A stretch of 64,000 nucleotides of DNA from positions 498,501-562,500 of the forward strand of contig OX359200.1 of NCBI GenBank assembly GCA_947172415.1, given 5' to 3'. Positions 38,275-54,234 of the stretch are shown piece by piece. Made by a program: the position numbers and the translations under genes. The stretch comes from Chondrosia reniformis. Its lineage: Eukaryota; Porifera; Demospongiae; Chondrillida; Chondrillidae. Position 1 is the stretch's first letter, and the number at the start of each line of letters is the position of its first letter. The notes under the pieces are model-generated. The model made no database searches and was not told the origin of the DNA. It saw only the letters and a list, made by a program, of their open reading frames with translations.

Positions 38275-38775
38275 CTTCACCAGTCAGGATTTCTGCGGCT
38301 ACAAACACAAGGTAGACCTCACACTCGATTAAAGTCTGCGCTAGATCTGTAAAATTAATACCTTTTAAAGGGATACAATTGACTAAAAGATTTTAAAATT
38401 AGTCCTTTTTAATTCAGTCTTACCTTGGATCTGGTTAGGACGAAATTAAGGTGCTCTCACTTGATTACACCCTAATATTGTTTCATTCGCATACGCCCCA
38501 ATTTAACACATCCAAATTTAGTTAATTAACTACCGGCTGATTAATGTTTAAATATTTATATATAAATAGTCCAATTTTGGATTTCTAGGAAACTTGATCC
38601 GATTTCACGCAAGAATAATTGGTAATATAAACAGTATTTCCATTAATTTGGAGATTGCTGATCATCCAATTCGTATAAATTTGCTTCCAGAATCCGGCAT
38701 TACTTTTAATTATTACAGAAAATTGCATGACGAGGCGTGACGTTACCACGTGATCACCACGTGCACCAGGAAGAA
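38275..38775. promoter_or_regulatory. Divergent promoter region UPF0547-like/PDI
   Basis: 501 bp between start codons, with no repeat arrays. CACGTGATCACCACGTG at about 38747-38763 contains two E-box CACGTG words straddling a palindrome, just before the PDI start. This is a plausible bHLH-type site, unproven. Confidence 0.45.
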
Positions 38776-41700
38776 ATGGTTGGCCTATTTACAGCTCAGT
38801 TGTTCATTCTTCTTCTGCAGCAATGCAGTGCTAACGTTGTAGATCTGACACACGATAACTTTGATCAGGTAAAATGTCCGTGTGTGCCCTTCGTCAGTAA
38901 GTATCTAATTTCTTTCTATCTTCTCTTTTCAGTTTGTAAATGGCGACAGACATGCTTTAGTGGAATTCTTTGCGCCATGTAAGTGTTGTAATAAATTCCA
39001 TAGTAACGTTGTCCAATTTGTCGAGCAACTGATTAATGTATGTTTGAATGGAATCATTTGTAATATACATTGCTCACTTTTACATCGTTACCACGTATCA
39101 TGCATTTGAACGCCTGTCGTATGTATTCAATCGTGTGCTTATGTCAAGCGCTCAAAGGAGTGCGTAGCGCTAATTGAATGTGAAAGTCGGTTCACCTTAG
39201 TCAGCACATTTGAATGAATTATACACGTAGAGTTAATTTGTTATTAGACGAGTCCTTAAATCGTTTGTGGTTAGCGGAAATGAGTTGCCGCGACTTTGCG
39301 GAACTGGAACATGCTAACTGAGCTTGACATCTTATTGTCAAGTTATTATAACTGTTGACTTCCAGATCAGTATTTAATCATTATTACCAACTCCACAACT
39401 AAGTATTTATTCAATTGTCTCAAATGAATGTAGTTTTGACTGTAATATAATGAGTAGTGAGGAGATTCCTATCATTATTTTTAGGGTGTGGTCACTGTAA
39501 GAGGCTTGCCCCCGAGTATGAGCAAGTGGGCAGTGCGTTTGCCAATGATGAAAATGTACTGATTGCTAAAGTGGACGCAGACGGAGATAAGGAACTAGGT
39601 TCACGTTTTGGTATCCGTGGTTACCCAACTCTGAAATTCTTCCCAAAAGGTTCAACTGAACCAGAAGAGTAAGTCAAAGCAACCCTTTCTCGTTGTTGTC
39701 CATCGTACCATCATTTTGTGGGAGTGAGTTGATCATTGCTATGTCTCCTTAAAGGATGCTCCAATAAATTGTTTTTATAATTACATATGTTAGTATTTCA
39801 ATACTTGTATATTCATCATTGACAGATTGAATGTCCTACGTATGTACATTTCAATGCATATCAATGTGAATTTGTAACATATTCAATAAATTGGATCATG
39901 TCTATTGACAAGGCCTTTCTCTGTGTCCAATGTCCAATTTAAATGGTACAGGTTGACTCTCCAATTAAGGTAATTTACTTAACTACAATTATCAATGGGG
40001 TTTGTGTTTAACAATACATTTAACTGAAAAGCCCTTCACAGAATAGACCATTTGAGATACTTGGGAAACCTGTGTTCTGCCACAATTGATCTTAATAACA
40101 TGATTGTCTTCTCTTCAATCATAAATCCTTGTTGATGATGAATGGGCAGGTGATTAGGGTCTTCAATGGCATCTTGCTGAATGGCTAACCAACCTCAATT
40201 GAACATTTCAGTGGTTCAATAATTAAATCACAATTTGCAGTATACTGGATTGTGACTGCCTCACTCAAAGGCACCTCCTAATTAAACGTATAATAATTTG
40301 ACACTAAAGTCATTGCAGCTTATGTCATGGTAAGCCCTGCACTGTGAGATATCTGGGATTTCACTTAGTGGAGTTTGGGTTAGGAATGCCAAGGAAGTGT
40401 TCAGTTACATTCCTCACATGTGAAGATTATGTGTCAATACCAAGTCCAGCCTATCATCCTTATTTGAATTGCTTCTATTAAAAGTGGAACATGTGGTCAT
40501 GCTTCTATAGTTTACTCCAAATATGTAACCTTAGAGGAACTAGGCATTTCATGAGCTGGTCCACATTGGGGGAGCTGTTCCACATTGGGGGAGCTGGTCC
40601 ACATTGGGGGAGCTGTTCCACATTGGGGGAGCTGGTCCACATTGGGGGAGCTGGTCCACATTGGGGGAGCTGGTCCACATTGGGGGAGCTGGTCCACATT
40701 GGGGGAGCTGGTCCACATTAGAGGAGCACATTAGAGGGAACTATATATAAGAAAAAGATTTTGGGGGAAGTTCCAGGATTTTTAGATTTTAGCCCCTCTG
40801 AGTATGATTCTGATGCATTCTGAGACTGCCATATCTACTTATTCAGTCAAGTAGACCCAGGAAGAAAGTGAAAAGAGAGAGAGAGGTTGCATGGGAGGTG
40901 ACTTATATGATTAGGAGCTTCTCCCGTGTCTCTATTTAAAGCCTAATTCAGTATATGTTTACTGGTAGACAAGGGATATTTTACTACAGTTGATAAAACC
41001 TTTTGGGGCGGAATCTGAACTTTGATATAGGCCACATTACACCATGTAGCACATTCCAGGGGATGGGGTTAATGTTGTTAGAGTAATAGATTCATTGCCT
41101 GGGCTAGAGCTATGAATTTAGTTTTTAGGGTGTGTGTGTGTGTGCGTATAGATTTATTCAATTATTGTAGTTAATGGTGCAACTTAAATTGTATACATTT
41201 CTGTTTCTCCTATTACATTTGGTGTACCTCTCACATGTACAGCTACCAAGGTGGCAGGACTGCTAGCGATATTATCAAGTTCATCCAAGAAAAGTCAGGT
41301 AGGTATATGTGTACCGGGACTATCATAGTGGTGTCCATTCTATGTATCCATGGCAACCCTGATTGTTCTCAAACATATTCACTTTCTCTATATATCCATG
41401 GCAACCCTAAATGTGGTCAAAATTACTCTCTATGTATCCATGGCAACAATACTTGAGTCTAGAAGCAAGTCTTACTTTTACAGTGTCATGAAATTGTTAA
41501 TGAGATGTAATTTTGTGTAGAGCTTTACGTGTAGTCACTACGAGTTGTGTCCAGTGGATTTGTTGACTGGATTTTTGACATTCCTGTCCAATATTGACGG
41601 ACACACACATAACCAGTGCCTCAGCTGCTGCCATTATGTTCTCCCTATCTGATGCAAGGGGTAGGACCCTGTCATTAAGAGGTTACATTCTTGTTTGTAG

Positions 41701-44700
41701 GTGCACAGCCAAAAAAAGAAAGAAGTGATGTTGTTGATCTGAATTCCAATAATTTTGACAAAATTGTATTGGATACCTCAAAGGATGTTCTTGTAGAGTT
41801 TTATGCACCCTGTGAGTGATTTAAATTGCATGGCATCCAATTTATCTCTATTAATTGGCTCCTACATGGTATGAAGTAATAATGATGAAATTTTCCATTC
41901 ATAATTTAATTTTTTATATCTTGATGTTAATATTATCAAATTAAAAGTGAAATTTACTTAATTTGAAAATTATATACTCTAAATACCACAAGGTGTAGCA
42001 TTAATTTAATTTTTAAGTAAATGTGTTGATATATAATATTCAGTAATGTAATAATAGATTAACAGTGTTTGAGTTTTTGATTTAGTTAAACTGATGCTAT
42101 TGTTCTATTTAGCATTTGGAAGTATTTAGTTTATTAACGCTGCCCATCCGTCACCTCTATCACTAACTAGATTACTCTTTGCTTTGATCATTACCACATT
42201 ATTATATGATATATTGTTAATTTAATGGATCACTAAAAATTTAGTACAATTAAGGCCTTGTGGCTACGACTGTGTGTTAGTAGTCAGGTATATACGTACA
42301 GGGATGCATACACATTTCCAGTTTACACATTAATTCACTTTTTGTCTGTTTAATATACAAATAAAAAAACTTATAACCATCTAATACACCACTTTCAACA
42401 TGCTACATCCACTTTAGAGTATAGGCCTATAGGGAACTAAACCTAGTGAGAGCTTTGGATGAGGATACAAGAGTTTTCTCCTTCTCCTTCTCTTCTTCTC
42501 CACTGGGCCAGAATAGCTGTTTCTGGGAAGTCTGCCCTTCATGACCCTGGGAATCTTTGTCTTGATCTTTATGATGGCAGTGCTGTAACAGTGGCACAGT
42601 GACCTGTATGTAATAAAGTTCATAACATGACCCACTCGTTAGCAATTCATTATAGCCAAATGTTTATACAACAAAAGTGTTATGTGGGTTCCTTAATTCT
42701 ATTATGTTTACTAAAATTAATATATACAAACAAACTCCCACTGCTCGTCGCCATGGCAACCTGTTGTTATGACAACATCTAAAGATCAGTTTACTAAAAA
42801 TGTTGTTTTTTAAATATATGGCATTTAACCTATTTTATTAAGTTATAATCACATCCAAAGGGGGTTTTAAGCTAATAGTTTGACATGTTCCAGATGTATT
42901 TGGCTTCACTGACATGAGCCAAGGATTCACAGAAGATCAAGATAAAGAAAAAGACAAAGACTCCCAGGATCACTGATGAAGGGTGGAATTCCCAGAAACG
43001 GCTGTCTGACCCAGTGGAGAAGAAGATGAAAGAAGGGAAAAGAAGGAAGAAAAGACTACTGTATCTTCATCTAAAGCTCTCTTTAGGTTTAGTTCCCCTA
43101 TAGGCTCTTTTTACAGAATAGGCATATAGCATGTAGGAAAATGGTATCTTAGATTTTTCATGCACTTTAAACTATAAGTGCTGTTCTAGTTTAAGTACTC
43201 CACTGCTCTCCTGCACAGCTATGGGCCAACTATTAATTTGCATACAGAACAATCAGTAAAAAGAGTTAGTATTTTAGTAGATCTAAAGCTGAACTTATTA
43301 ATAAACTACATACGTACGTAAGTGACCCTTTATAGCTCCTCTTGTATATGTGCTTGTTATTTATTAAAGGGTGCGGCCATTGTAAAGCACTAGCTCCAAC
43401 TTACGAGAAACTGGGAACAGCATTCAGGAATGAAAAGGATGTAAGGATGTGTTGTCTTAAGACGTTGTTTGTGTTGGTACACGACTGTTATGTATAGTTG
43501 GAATACAGACCTGTTGAATCTCCTAATATTGCAAGTGCCTGGTTATGAGAAGGTAACCGGGGACAACCGGTATCGAAAAATGATTCCTCGATTCTTTCTC
43601 TGTGTACCGTGTATTATGATTCCTAAAATTACCCTAATTTGTTTAAATTCAACATCATTTAATCTAATTGTTGTTAATCTCAATATAGTGTGTTATAGCA
43701 AGGATCGATGCTGATGGACACAAAGATGTTGGAACTAAGTAATTTTACATTCTTTAAAGTTGTTCTTATTGGTTATAGACAATTATCAAGAATGAAGATT
43801 TCTAATAAGGCTTTGTGAATGGCAACTTTGTTAATGTACCAATTAGTATCACATTTAGTCACTCATTTCTTCCAACTGGTCTGACTGTACAGATATGGCG
43901 TCACCGGCTTTCCGACTATCAAGTTTTTTCCCAAAGGCAACAAGGAAGGAGAGGATGTAAGTACAGGTTATTGCATCATTTTCTAGTCACATGATCATTC
44001 TAGTAGATAGGTAGGTGTGGTGAGTATATGAATATAGTAGATTAGTTTTCCAGGAGAGAGGGATAAAGAAAAACTGGAAGAGAGAAGACTTTCCCTACAC
44101 ATTTTCCAATTGTTTTGTTGATGACCCTGAGCACTTGCTATTGCCACCTTTGAATCTTAGTCCTTCACTGGTTGGTAAGTACAAGTGCCATAGAGACTTG
44201 TCTTGTTGCTAGGAGACAAAGTGGGAGGTTCTTGGCACATTACAGCACTAGCTTCAGATCTGTTTTGTGTGATATGTGCTCCTCACACAAAAGTCATGAA
44301 GTGACAAGTTCCAGAATCAAAATTTGTAAAGTAAAATCAAAGTCTAAATCTTTCTCCTTTCCTATATTCTGTAGTACAATGCTGGAAGGGACCTTTCCCA
44401 TTTTATAACATTTTTGAATGAGCGCTGTGGAACAGATCGTACAGAGGATGGAGCACTAGGCCCAAATGTAGGTGACTAGTATATAGCAATATAGTGGAAA
44501 TTATTAGACATGCTGATTTGTTGTTAAATTTGGTAAATTATTAGGACTTTTAACACACCTCTTTGAACAATTCACTTCAAATAATCAATACAGCGTTTCA
44601 CCCTTCAGGTACCTGATGAAGCCCAATAAGGGTGAAACGTTGTATTGATTGTTCAAAGACGTGTGGTGTATAGCAGTTTAATACATGTATGATATGATAT

Positions 44701-45676
44701 GTATAGCTGTATATAAAATATAGCATCTCAATCTTTAGGCTGGAACTGATGAGAAATTTAATGACTTGGCAAGAAAGTTTTTAGAAGAGGAGGCAAGTGG
44801 ATGGAAACAGTGTCCTTTTGAAATTTATTTAAAAACTTGGTAACCAAGAACACAGCTGCTGATGCATCTATAGCAGCTGTGTGGATTGAATTAGTGACCC
44901 CAATGACCTCAGATATTTATGGAAATTTTATACATCAATTATATGAGATATATTTCTGTAGCTATTAGTTAATTGGATTGTATAATCTTTGCCACCTTAT
45001 CAAGAATTACCTTACCAGTACTTTTTATTTAGGAGGAGAGAGAGAACATTTTAAATGACGCTCAACAAGCTTTAGAGGAACACCCCAGCCCGAGGCAAGT
45101 TTAATTCTCCTGTCATTCCTAGTTCCTAGTATTGCATTTCCATAATCTGTTGCCAAGCAACTAAACCATTACCTGGTGGAATCACGATTTCATCTCCTCT
45201 TACACAGGACAGCAAGCACCTATGTCAAAATCATGAGAATGATTAAGGAGAAGGGGGCGGAGTTTGTATCCAACGAGCTGGCCAGACTGGAACGTCTGAT
45301 AAGTAAGTACTCCATTCACTAATTTATTTTAAAAGGATTGTAATAAATATTTAATTACCATCAGTTATTTTCTAAATGGTATACATGATTAATGTACATC
45401 TACATTAATGTCACTTGTAAAAATATTTCTGTAATTTTTAATATGTTCTGTATATCTGTAATAGAATTAGAAATCGATTCAGTTAGATGATCAGCAATTA
45501 TTAAATTTAAGTTTAAGTTTGAAGTTTTATCTTACAAATAGGGAAACTGCTAGATTGTATTAACCCTTGTGTGTGTTTATTGTTTATTTATATTATTAGA
45601 TGGGGGAGCTATGAGTGATGAAAAGATAGATGAAGTGCAGAAGAGGAGAAATGTTTTGAAGAAATTTGAACTCTAG
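38776..45676 (+). CDS. ER protein disulfide isomerase with two thioredoxin domains and D domain (PDI-D/ERp38 type), 13 exons
   Basis: Exons: 38776-38868, 38933-38978, 39485-39668, 41243-41298, 41701-41811, 43370-43440, 43689-43738, 43893-43956, 44375-44467, 44739-44792, 45033-45094, 45208-45302, 45600-45676; 351 aa. A signal peptide ([19 protein letters not shown]) is followed by two active thioredoxin domains, [16 protein letters not shown] (Cys48/51) and [16 protein letters not shown] (Cys165/168). A helical C-terminal D domain of about 100 residues is like that of ERp29 ([24 protein letters not shown]). The C-terminus is KFEL, a KDEL-like retrieval signal. Introns split the active-site Trp codon T|GG identically in both thioredoxin domains. 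Introns 10 and 11 use GC donors (AG|GCAAGT). An in-frame ATG at 38737 would add 13 residues; the later ATG gives the cleaner signal peptide. Confidence 0.92.
40556..40730. repeat. 19-bp minisatellite, ~9 copies, PDI intron 3
   Basis: Unit GTCCACATTGGGGGAGCTG. Confidence 0.93.
42388..42575 (-). repeat. Short interspersed repeat SIR, copy 6
   Basis: Reverse orientation in PDI intron 5: GGCCTATAGGGAACTAAACC, then the complement of the core. Confidence 0.75.
42912..43168 (+). repeat. Short interspersed repeat SIR, copy 7 (near full length)
   Basis: Runs from CATGAGCCAAGGATTCACAG to TAGATTTTTCATGCAC, about 257 bp, in PDI intron 5. Best copy for defining the family. Confidence 0.78.
44553..44672 (+). 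mobile_element. Foldback element with hammerhead-like loop, copy 2
   Basis: Inverted arms (CAATACAGCGTTTCACCCTT against AAGGGTGAAACGTTGTATTG, extending outward to CTTTGAACAAT/ATTGTTCAAAG) enclose CTGATGAAGCCCAATAAGGG. The plus strand reads CTGATGA, a CCC/GGG hairpin, then GAAACGTT. Lies in PDI intron 9. Related to 7812-7973. Confidence 0.6.
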
Positions 45677-46081
45677 AGCAATCATATCAGTTAGGCGTGA
45701 AGCTGGGACATCTCTTGTTTATTTTAGATAGTGTAACTTGTTAAATTATATCCTAATTGAAATTTCTTGATATTTTGCAAATTTAAAGAGGGAGACATTA
45801 ATGGAGCAGAGCGTTGCTATGGCAATTGTAGCTCATGATCAGTGGCAGAGCACTGGTGGTCATAACCAGCTGTCATGACCAATGTTTGTGATTACTTGTG
45901 GTTTGCTTATCTCTTGAAATTCCCAAGCAATGGGTTTACATAGTAGGTGGTCCGATTTCCTTGATTAGTGAATTCATTACAAATACAAATTGAGTTAATG
46001 ATGGTTAAGATAAATGAAATTAAATAACGACAATTACTAACACTACAAGGAAGAAACAAAATTACAAAGAATTATTCAGAG
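45677..46081. other. Convergent intergenic gap PDI/KARS
   Basis: 405 bp with a degenerate tRNA-like segment (listed separately) and otherwise AT-rich 3' flank. Confidence 0.6.
45813..45896 (+). repeat. Degenerate tRNA-like relic (possible SINE head)
   Basis: TAGCTC....CAGTGGCAGAGC followed by ACTGGTGGTCATAACCAG resembles the D-arm and anticodon arm of a Met-type tRNA. The acceptor stem and T-arm are not intact. A related word (CTGGTGGTCCTAACCAGCTG then GGTTCGATTACC) is at about 30389-30424. Confidence 0.3.
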
Positions 46082-50990
<4,909 letters not shown>

Positions 50991-51153
50991 GTCTAGCACA
51001 CGTGGACACTAAGCATGCGCATGTGATGCAATTAGACCATTGTGTTGTGTAACCACAGCGCTACGCCAGGAATGTATGGTCTGGACGCGCGAGACAGGAC
51101 AGGAATGCTCTTTCGTCACAATACGTTAGTTTCCGTTAAAAAACGCTAGAGAG
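50991..51153. promoter_or_regulatory. Divergent promoter KARS/STRIP
   Basis: 163 bp between start codons, more GC-rich than other gaps (TGGACGCGCGAGACAGG). No TATA box recognised. Confidence 0.6.
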
Positions 51154-53520
51154 ATGGACGGTGAAGGATTAATCGATGAACCAGAAATGGGTGTAATAGA
51201 AGGAAAAGGGAGCATAAATAAACTGAAAGAGATTATGAGGCGCCAGAGAAGAGACTCAGAGACAACTGAAACGCCAGACCTCGAATTTATATACGCCGAC
51301 TGTGATTCCTTTCCACGTGAACTCAGTGAATTGTTTACTTACTCAGAGGTCTCTGAATTGAACGAGTATCGCACCTGTTTTAATAGATACTTGCGGGAAA
51401 AACTGGCCTCAGAGAATGTGGTAAATTGGTCTAGCCTTAGTCTGGTCGCGAAACGAGGAATAGTGGTTCACTTTGCTGAGATGCTTGAAGTTGTCAATGA
51501 TGTGGATCGCTTACATGCATGCATGAGCCTCTTGTATCTCGCCCTGGGCGCTTACACCCCTGGGATAGCTGAAGAGGAGTTGTTGAGGAATGTCAGATTT
51601 GCAGTATTCCTAATGCTAGATTGTGGGGTATTCCCCCTGGCCCTACAGGCGCTGTGTATCGAACTAGATAGGAACGTTCCTCAGAAATCTGGTTACACAA
51701 TTGCCCAGAACAAGGAGCTACGAGTGTGCCTCAGTCTGCTGTATGTGTTTGTCGAATGCCTCCACAGAAAGGACCCAAGCGACTCTCCATTCAAAGAACA
51801 GCAGCGTTTGGACTTCATCAAGGAGCTGAGGAACGTGGCACTCAGCCAAGACAGCCTCACAAATGTAGTGTTCACCATGTTGCTACGGTTCTGTAGCGCC
51901 ACCCACCCACACTATCCAATCAAGAAAATAGTTCTCCTTATATGGAAAGTAATTCTCGCTACACTTGGAGGACTGGAGGTTGTGGAGGATTTGAAGAAGA
52001 AGGCAAGATCAGAAGTGGGCCTTCCACCAATATTTGAGGCGCCCAAGGATGTCAAGCCCATCACCCTGCCGCTGAGTACAACAGTTGACGCCAGAGCTCT
52101 CACTCCAGATAACAAGGAAAAAGAGAAGGCTAAACTGTCACAGAGATTGGAGCTGGTATCTGCCTTACAGAAACACGGCGAGGGCACAGATGGGGCAGCC
52201 ATTTTGAGGAAGGGTCTGGAATTTCAGCCCAAGGCTCATCAGAGTGAAGTGGATGCATACATCAAAGCCTGCGAGGATAAATTTGTGAATTTTGACATAA
52301 CCCATCCAGGTACATTGATGGCTGGTTTACCTGGACCCATCCTCGAAAGCATCAAAGTGCTGCAGTCACATGTCTACAGGCCACTATCAGAGATACAGAT
52401 CAAAGAGCAAGAGGATCTGGACAGAAAAGCCAAGCTGGTCTTTGGCAAGGGAGTACCCGATTTACCTCAAAGAGAGACCGCAACTGAGGATTTATATCAC
52501 TTCCTTATACACAATCTGACCCAGTACATGATCTCCTTGTTAAAAGTGCTCCTTGCAGCTTCTCCAACAGCTAAAGTAAAGTCAGATTCGCTCAATATCT
52601 TGATTGACGTTCTTCCAGTTGAGGAACCTGCCACTGTCATTGAATCATCTTCGTTAAATCTTGACATTCAAAGACACAAGGAGATCATTGTGAAAGCCGT
52701 GTCGGCCATTTTGTTGCTGTTATTAAAGCACTTTAAGCTAAATCATATTTACCAGTATGAATTTATGAGTCAGCATTTGGTATTTGCCAATTGCATTCCT
52801 TTGGTGCTCAAGTTTTTTAATCAGAATGTCATGCAGTATGTCAGTGCCAAGAACATGCTCATTGAACTAGAGTTCTTTCGCTATGTTACTCTAAAGCAGG
52901 AAGACCTTTCTTTAGATTCACTGGAGCCAGTCTGCTCTGACGAAACCCACTGCTGGCGTAACCTCTTTGCCTCCATCAACCTTCTACGAGTCCTGCAGAA
53001 ACTGACAAAATGGAAACACTCTCGTGTTATGATGATGGTGGTGTTCAAGTCAGCTCCGATCTTGAAGCGAGCTCTAAAGGTGAAGCACCCTTTGGTCCAG
53101 TTGTATGCCTTGAAGCTCCTGAAAGCTCAGACCAAGTATTTGGGAAGGAACTGGCGGAAGAGCAATATGAAAGTGATCTCCTCAATTTATCAAACTGTGA
53201 GACATCATCTCCATGACGACTGGGCTTATGGAAATGACCTGGATGCTAAGCCCTGGGACTTTCAAACGGAAGAAGTTACCCTCAGGGACTGCGTGGATCG
53301 ATTCAATCTCCGTTACTATGGCAATGGTATGAAAGAGGTCATAGATTCCGAGTTTGACTTTACTCCGGTGGACAATGACATGTTAAGTGTTCTGAACCAT
53401 CCAGACATGGAACCAGGAGAAGACGAGTTGGAGAACTTGGAGGACTGGTTGGAACATGAGGTTTTTAATAACCCCACAGATTGGAACTTGGTTCTAGAAA
53501 ATACGGCCGTTTACTTTTAA
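51154..53520 (+). CDS. STRIP1: Striatin-interacting protein (STRIP1/2 orthologue), intronless
   Basis: Scaffold of the STRIPAK phosphatase/kinase complex. One uninterrupted 788-codon ORF with stop at 53518-53520; human STRIP1 is about 837 aa. N-terminal N1221-type domain (about residues 40-330: TPDLEFIYADCDSFPRELSE, CSATHPHYPIKKIVLLIWK). C-terminal DUF3402-type domain (about residues 440-780) with LLLLKHFKLNHIYQYEFMSQ, HLVFANCIPLVLKFFNQN, LTKWKHSRVMMMVVFKSAPI and DDWAYGNDLDAKPWDFQ. The disordered central linker of vertebrates is shorter here. Being single-exon is odd beside neighbours with 4-26 exons. There is no poly(A) tract or obvious flanking duplication, so an old retro-replacement or intron loss is only inferred. 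One ancestral gene corresponds to vertebrate STRIP1 and STRIP2. Confidence 0.95.
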   Translation: MDGEGLIDEPEMGVIEGKGSINKLKEIMRRQRRDSETTETPDLEFIYADCDSFPRELSELFTYSEVSELNEYRTCFNRYLREKLASENVVNWSSLSLVAKRGIVVHFAEMLEVVNDVDRLHACMSLLYLALGAYTPGIAEEELLRNVRFAVFLMLDCGVFPLALQALCIELDRNVPQKSGYTIAQNKELRVCLSLLYVFVECLHRKDPSDSPFKEQQRLDFIKELRNVALSQDSLTNVVFTMLLRFCSATHPHYPIKKIVLLIWKVILATLGGLEVVEDLKKKARSEVGLPPIFEAPKDVKPITLPLSTTVDARALTPDNKEKEKAKLSQRLELVSALQKHGEGTDGAAILRKGLEFQPKAHQSEVDAYIKACEDKFVNFDITHPGTLMAGLPGPILESIKVLQSHVYRPLSEIQIKEQEDLDRKAKLVFGKGVPDLPQRETATEDLYHFLIHNLTQYMISLLKVLLAASPTAKVKSDSLNILIDVLPVEEPATVIESSSLNLDIQRHKEIIVKAVSAILLLLLKHFKLNHIYQYEFMSQHLVFANCIPLVLKFFNQNVMQYVSAKNMLIELEFFRYVTLKQEDLSLDSLEPVCSDETHCWRNLFASINLLRVLQKLTKWKHSRVMMMVVFKSAPILKRALKVKHPLVQLYALKLLKAQTKYLGRNWRKSNMKVISSIYQTVRHHLHDDWAYGNDLDAKPWDFQTEEVTLRDCVDRFNLRYYGNGMKEVIDSEFDFTPVDNDMLSVLNHPDMEPGEDELENLEDWLEHEVFNNPTDWNLVLENTAVYF

Positions 53521-53628
53521 CTATATAACTCCTTCTTTAAATGTGTGTATATCAAATGTGTAGCAATATAGACTAAGTGTTAATATTTATAAATCAATAA
53601 TAATTATAATTAATTAATGTACATATGG

Positions 53629-53800
53629 TGAGAGATAGGCAAATTTTGACTTATTTCAAAATTTCAAAAACTCATTGGGCATGCTTTGTAGTTGACTGTA
53701 AATGCTGACACCAAGTATTAGCTTCATCTCTTTTCATTTGACAGATCTAGAGTTACAGCCCAAAATGTACATTTAATTCTGGCATACCACGTTAATTTGT
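53629..53800 (-). repeat. Inverted satellite monomer, left edge
   Basis: Reverse-complement orientation relative to the array: GTAAATGCTGACACCAAGTA is the complement of the monomer's CTTTGTGTCAGCATTCAC region. It is followed head-to-head by the direct array. Confidence 0.75.
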
Positions 53801-54234
53801 ATACCAGAATTTAATGTACATTGAGGGCTGGAACTCTATAAAATGGAGAGATATGAAGCTAACACTTTGTGTCAGCATTCACAGACATCCATAGAGCATA
53901 ACCAATGAGTTTTTGAAATTTTGCTGGAACTTAAAATTTGCCCTATCTCTCAACATACATTAATGTTGTATACCAGAATTTAATGTACATTGAGGGCTGG
54001 AACTCTATCAAATGGAGAGATATGAAGCTAACACTTTGTGTCAGCATTCACAGACATCCATAGAGCATAACCAATGAGTTTTTGAAATTTTGCTGGAACT
54101 TAAAATTTGCCCTATCTCTCAACATACATTAATGTTGTATACCAGAATTTAATGTACATTGAGGGCTGGAACTCTTTCAAATGGAAAGATATGAAGCTAA
54201 CACTTTGTGTCAGCATTCACTGACATCTATAGAG

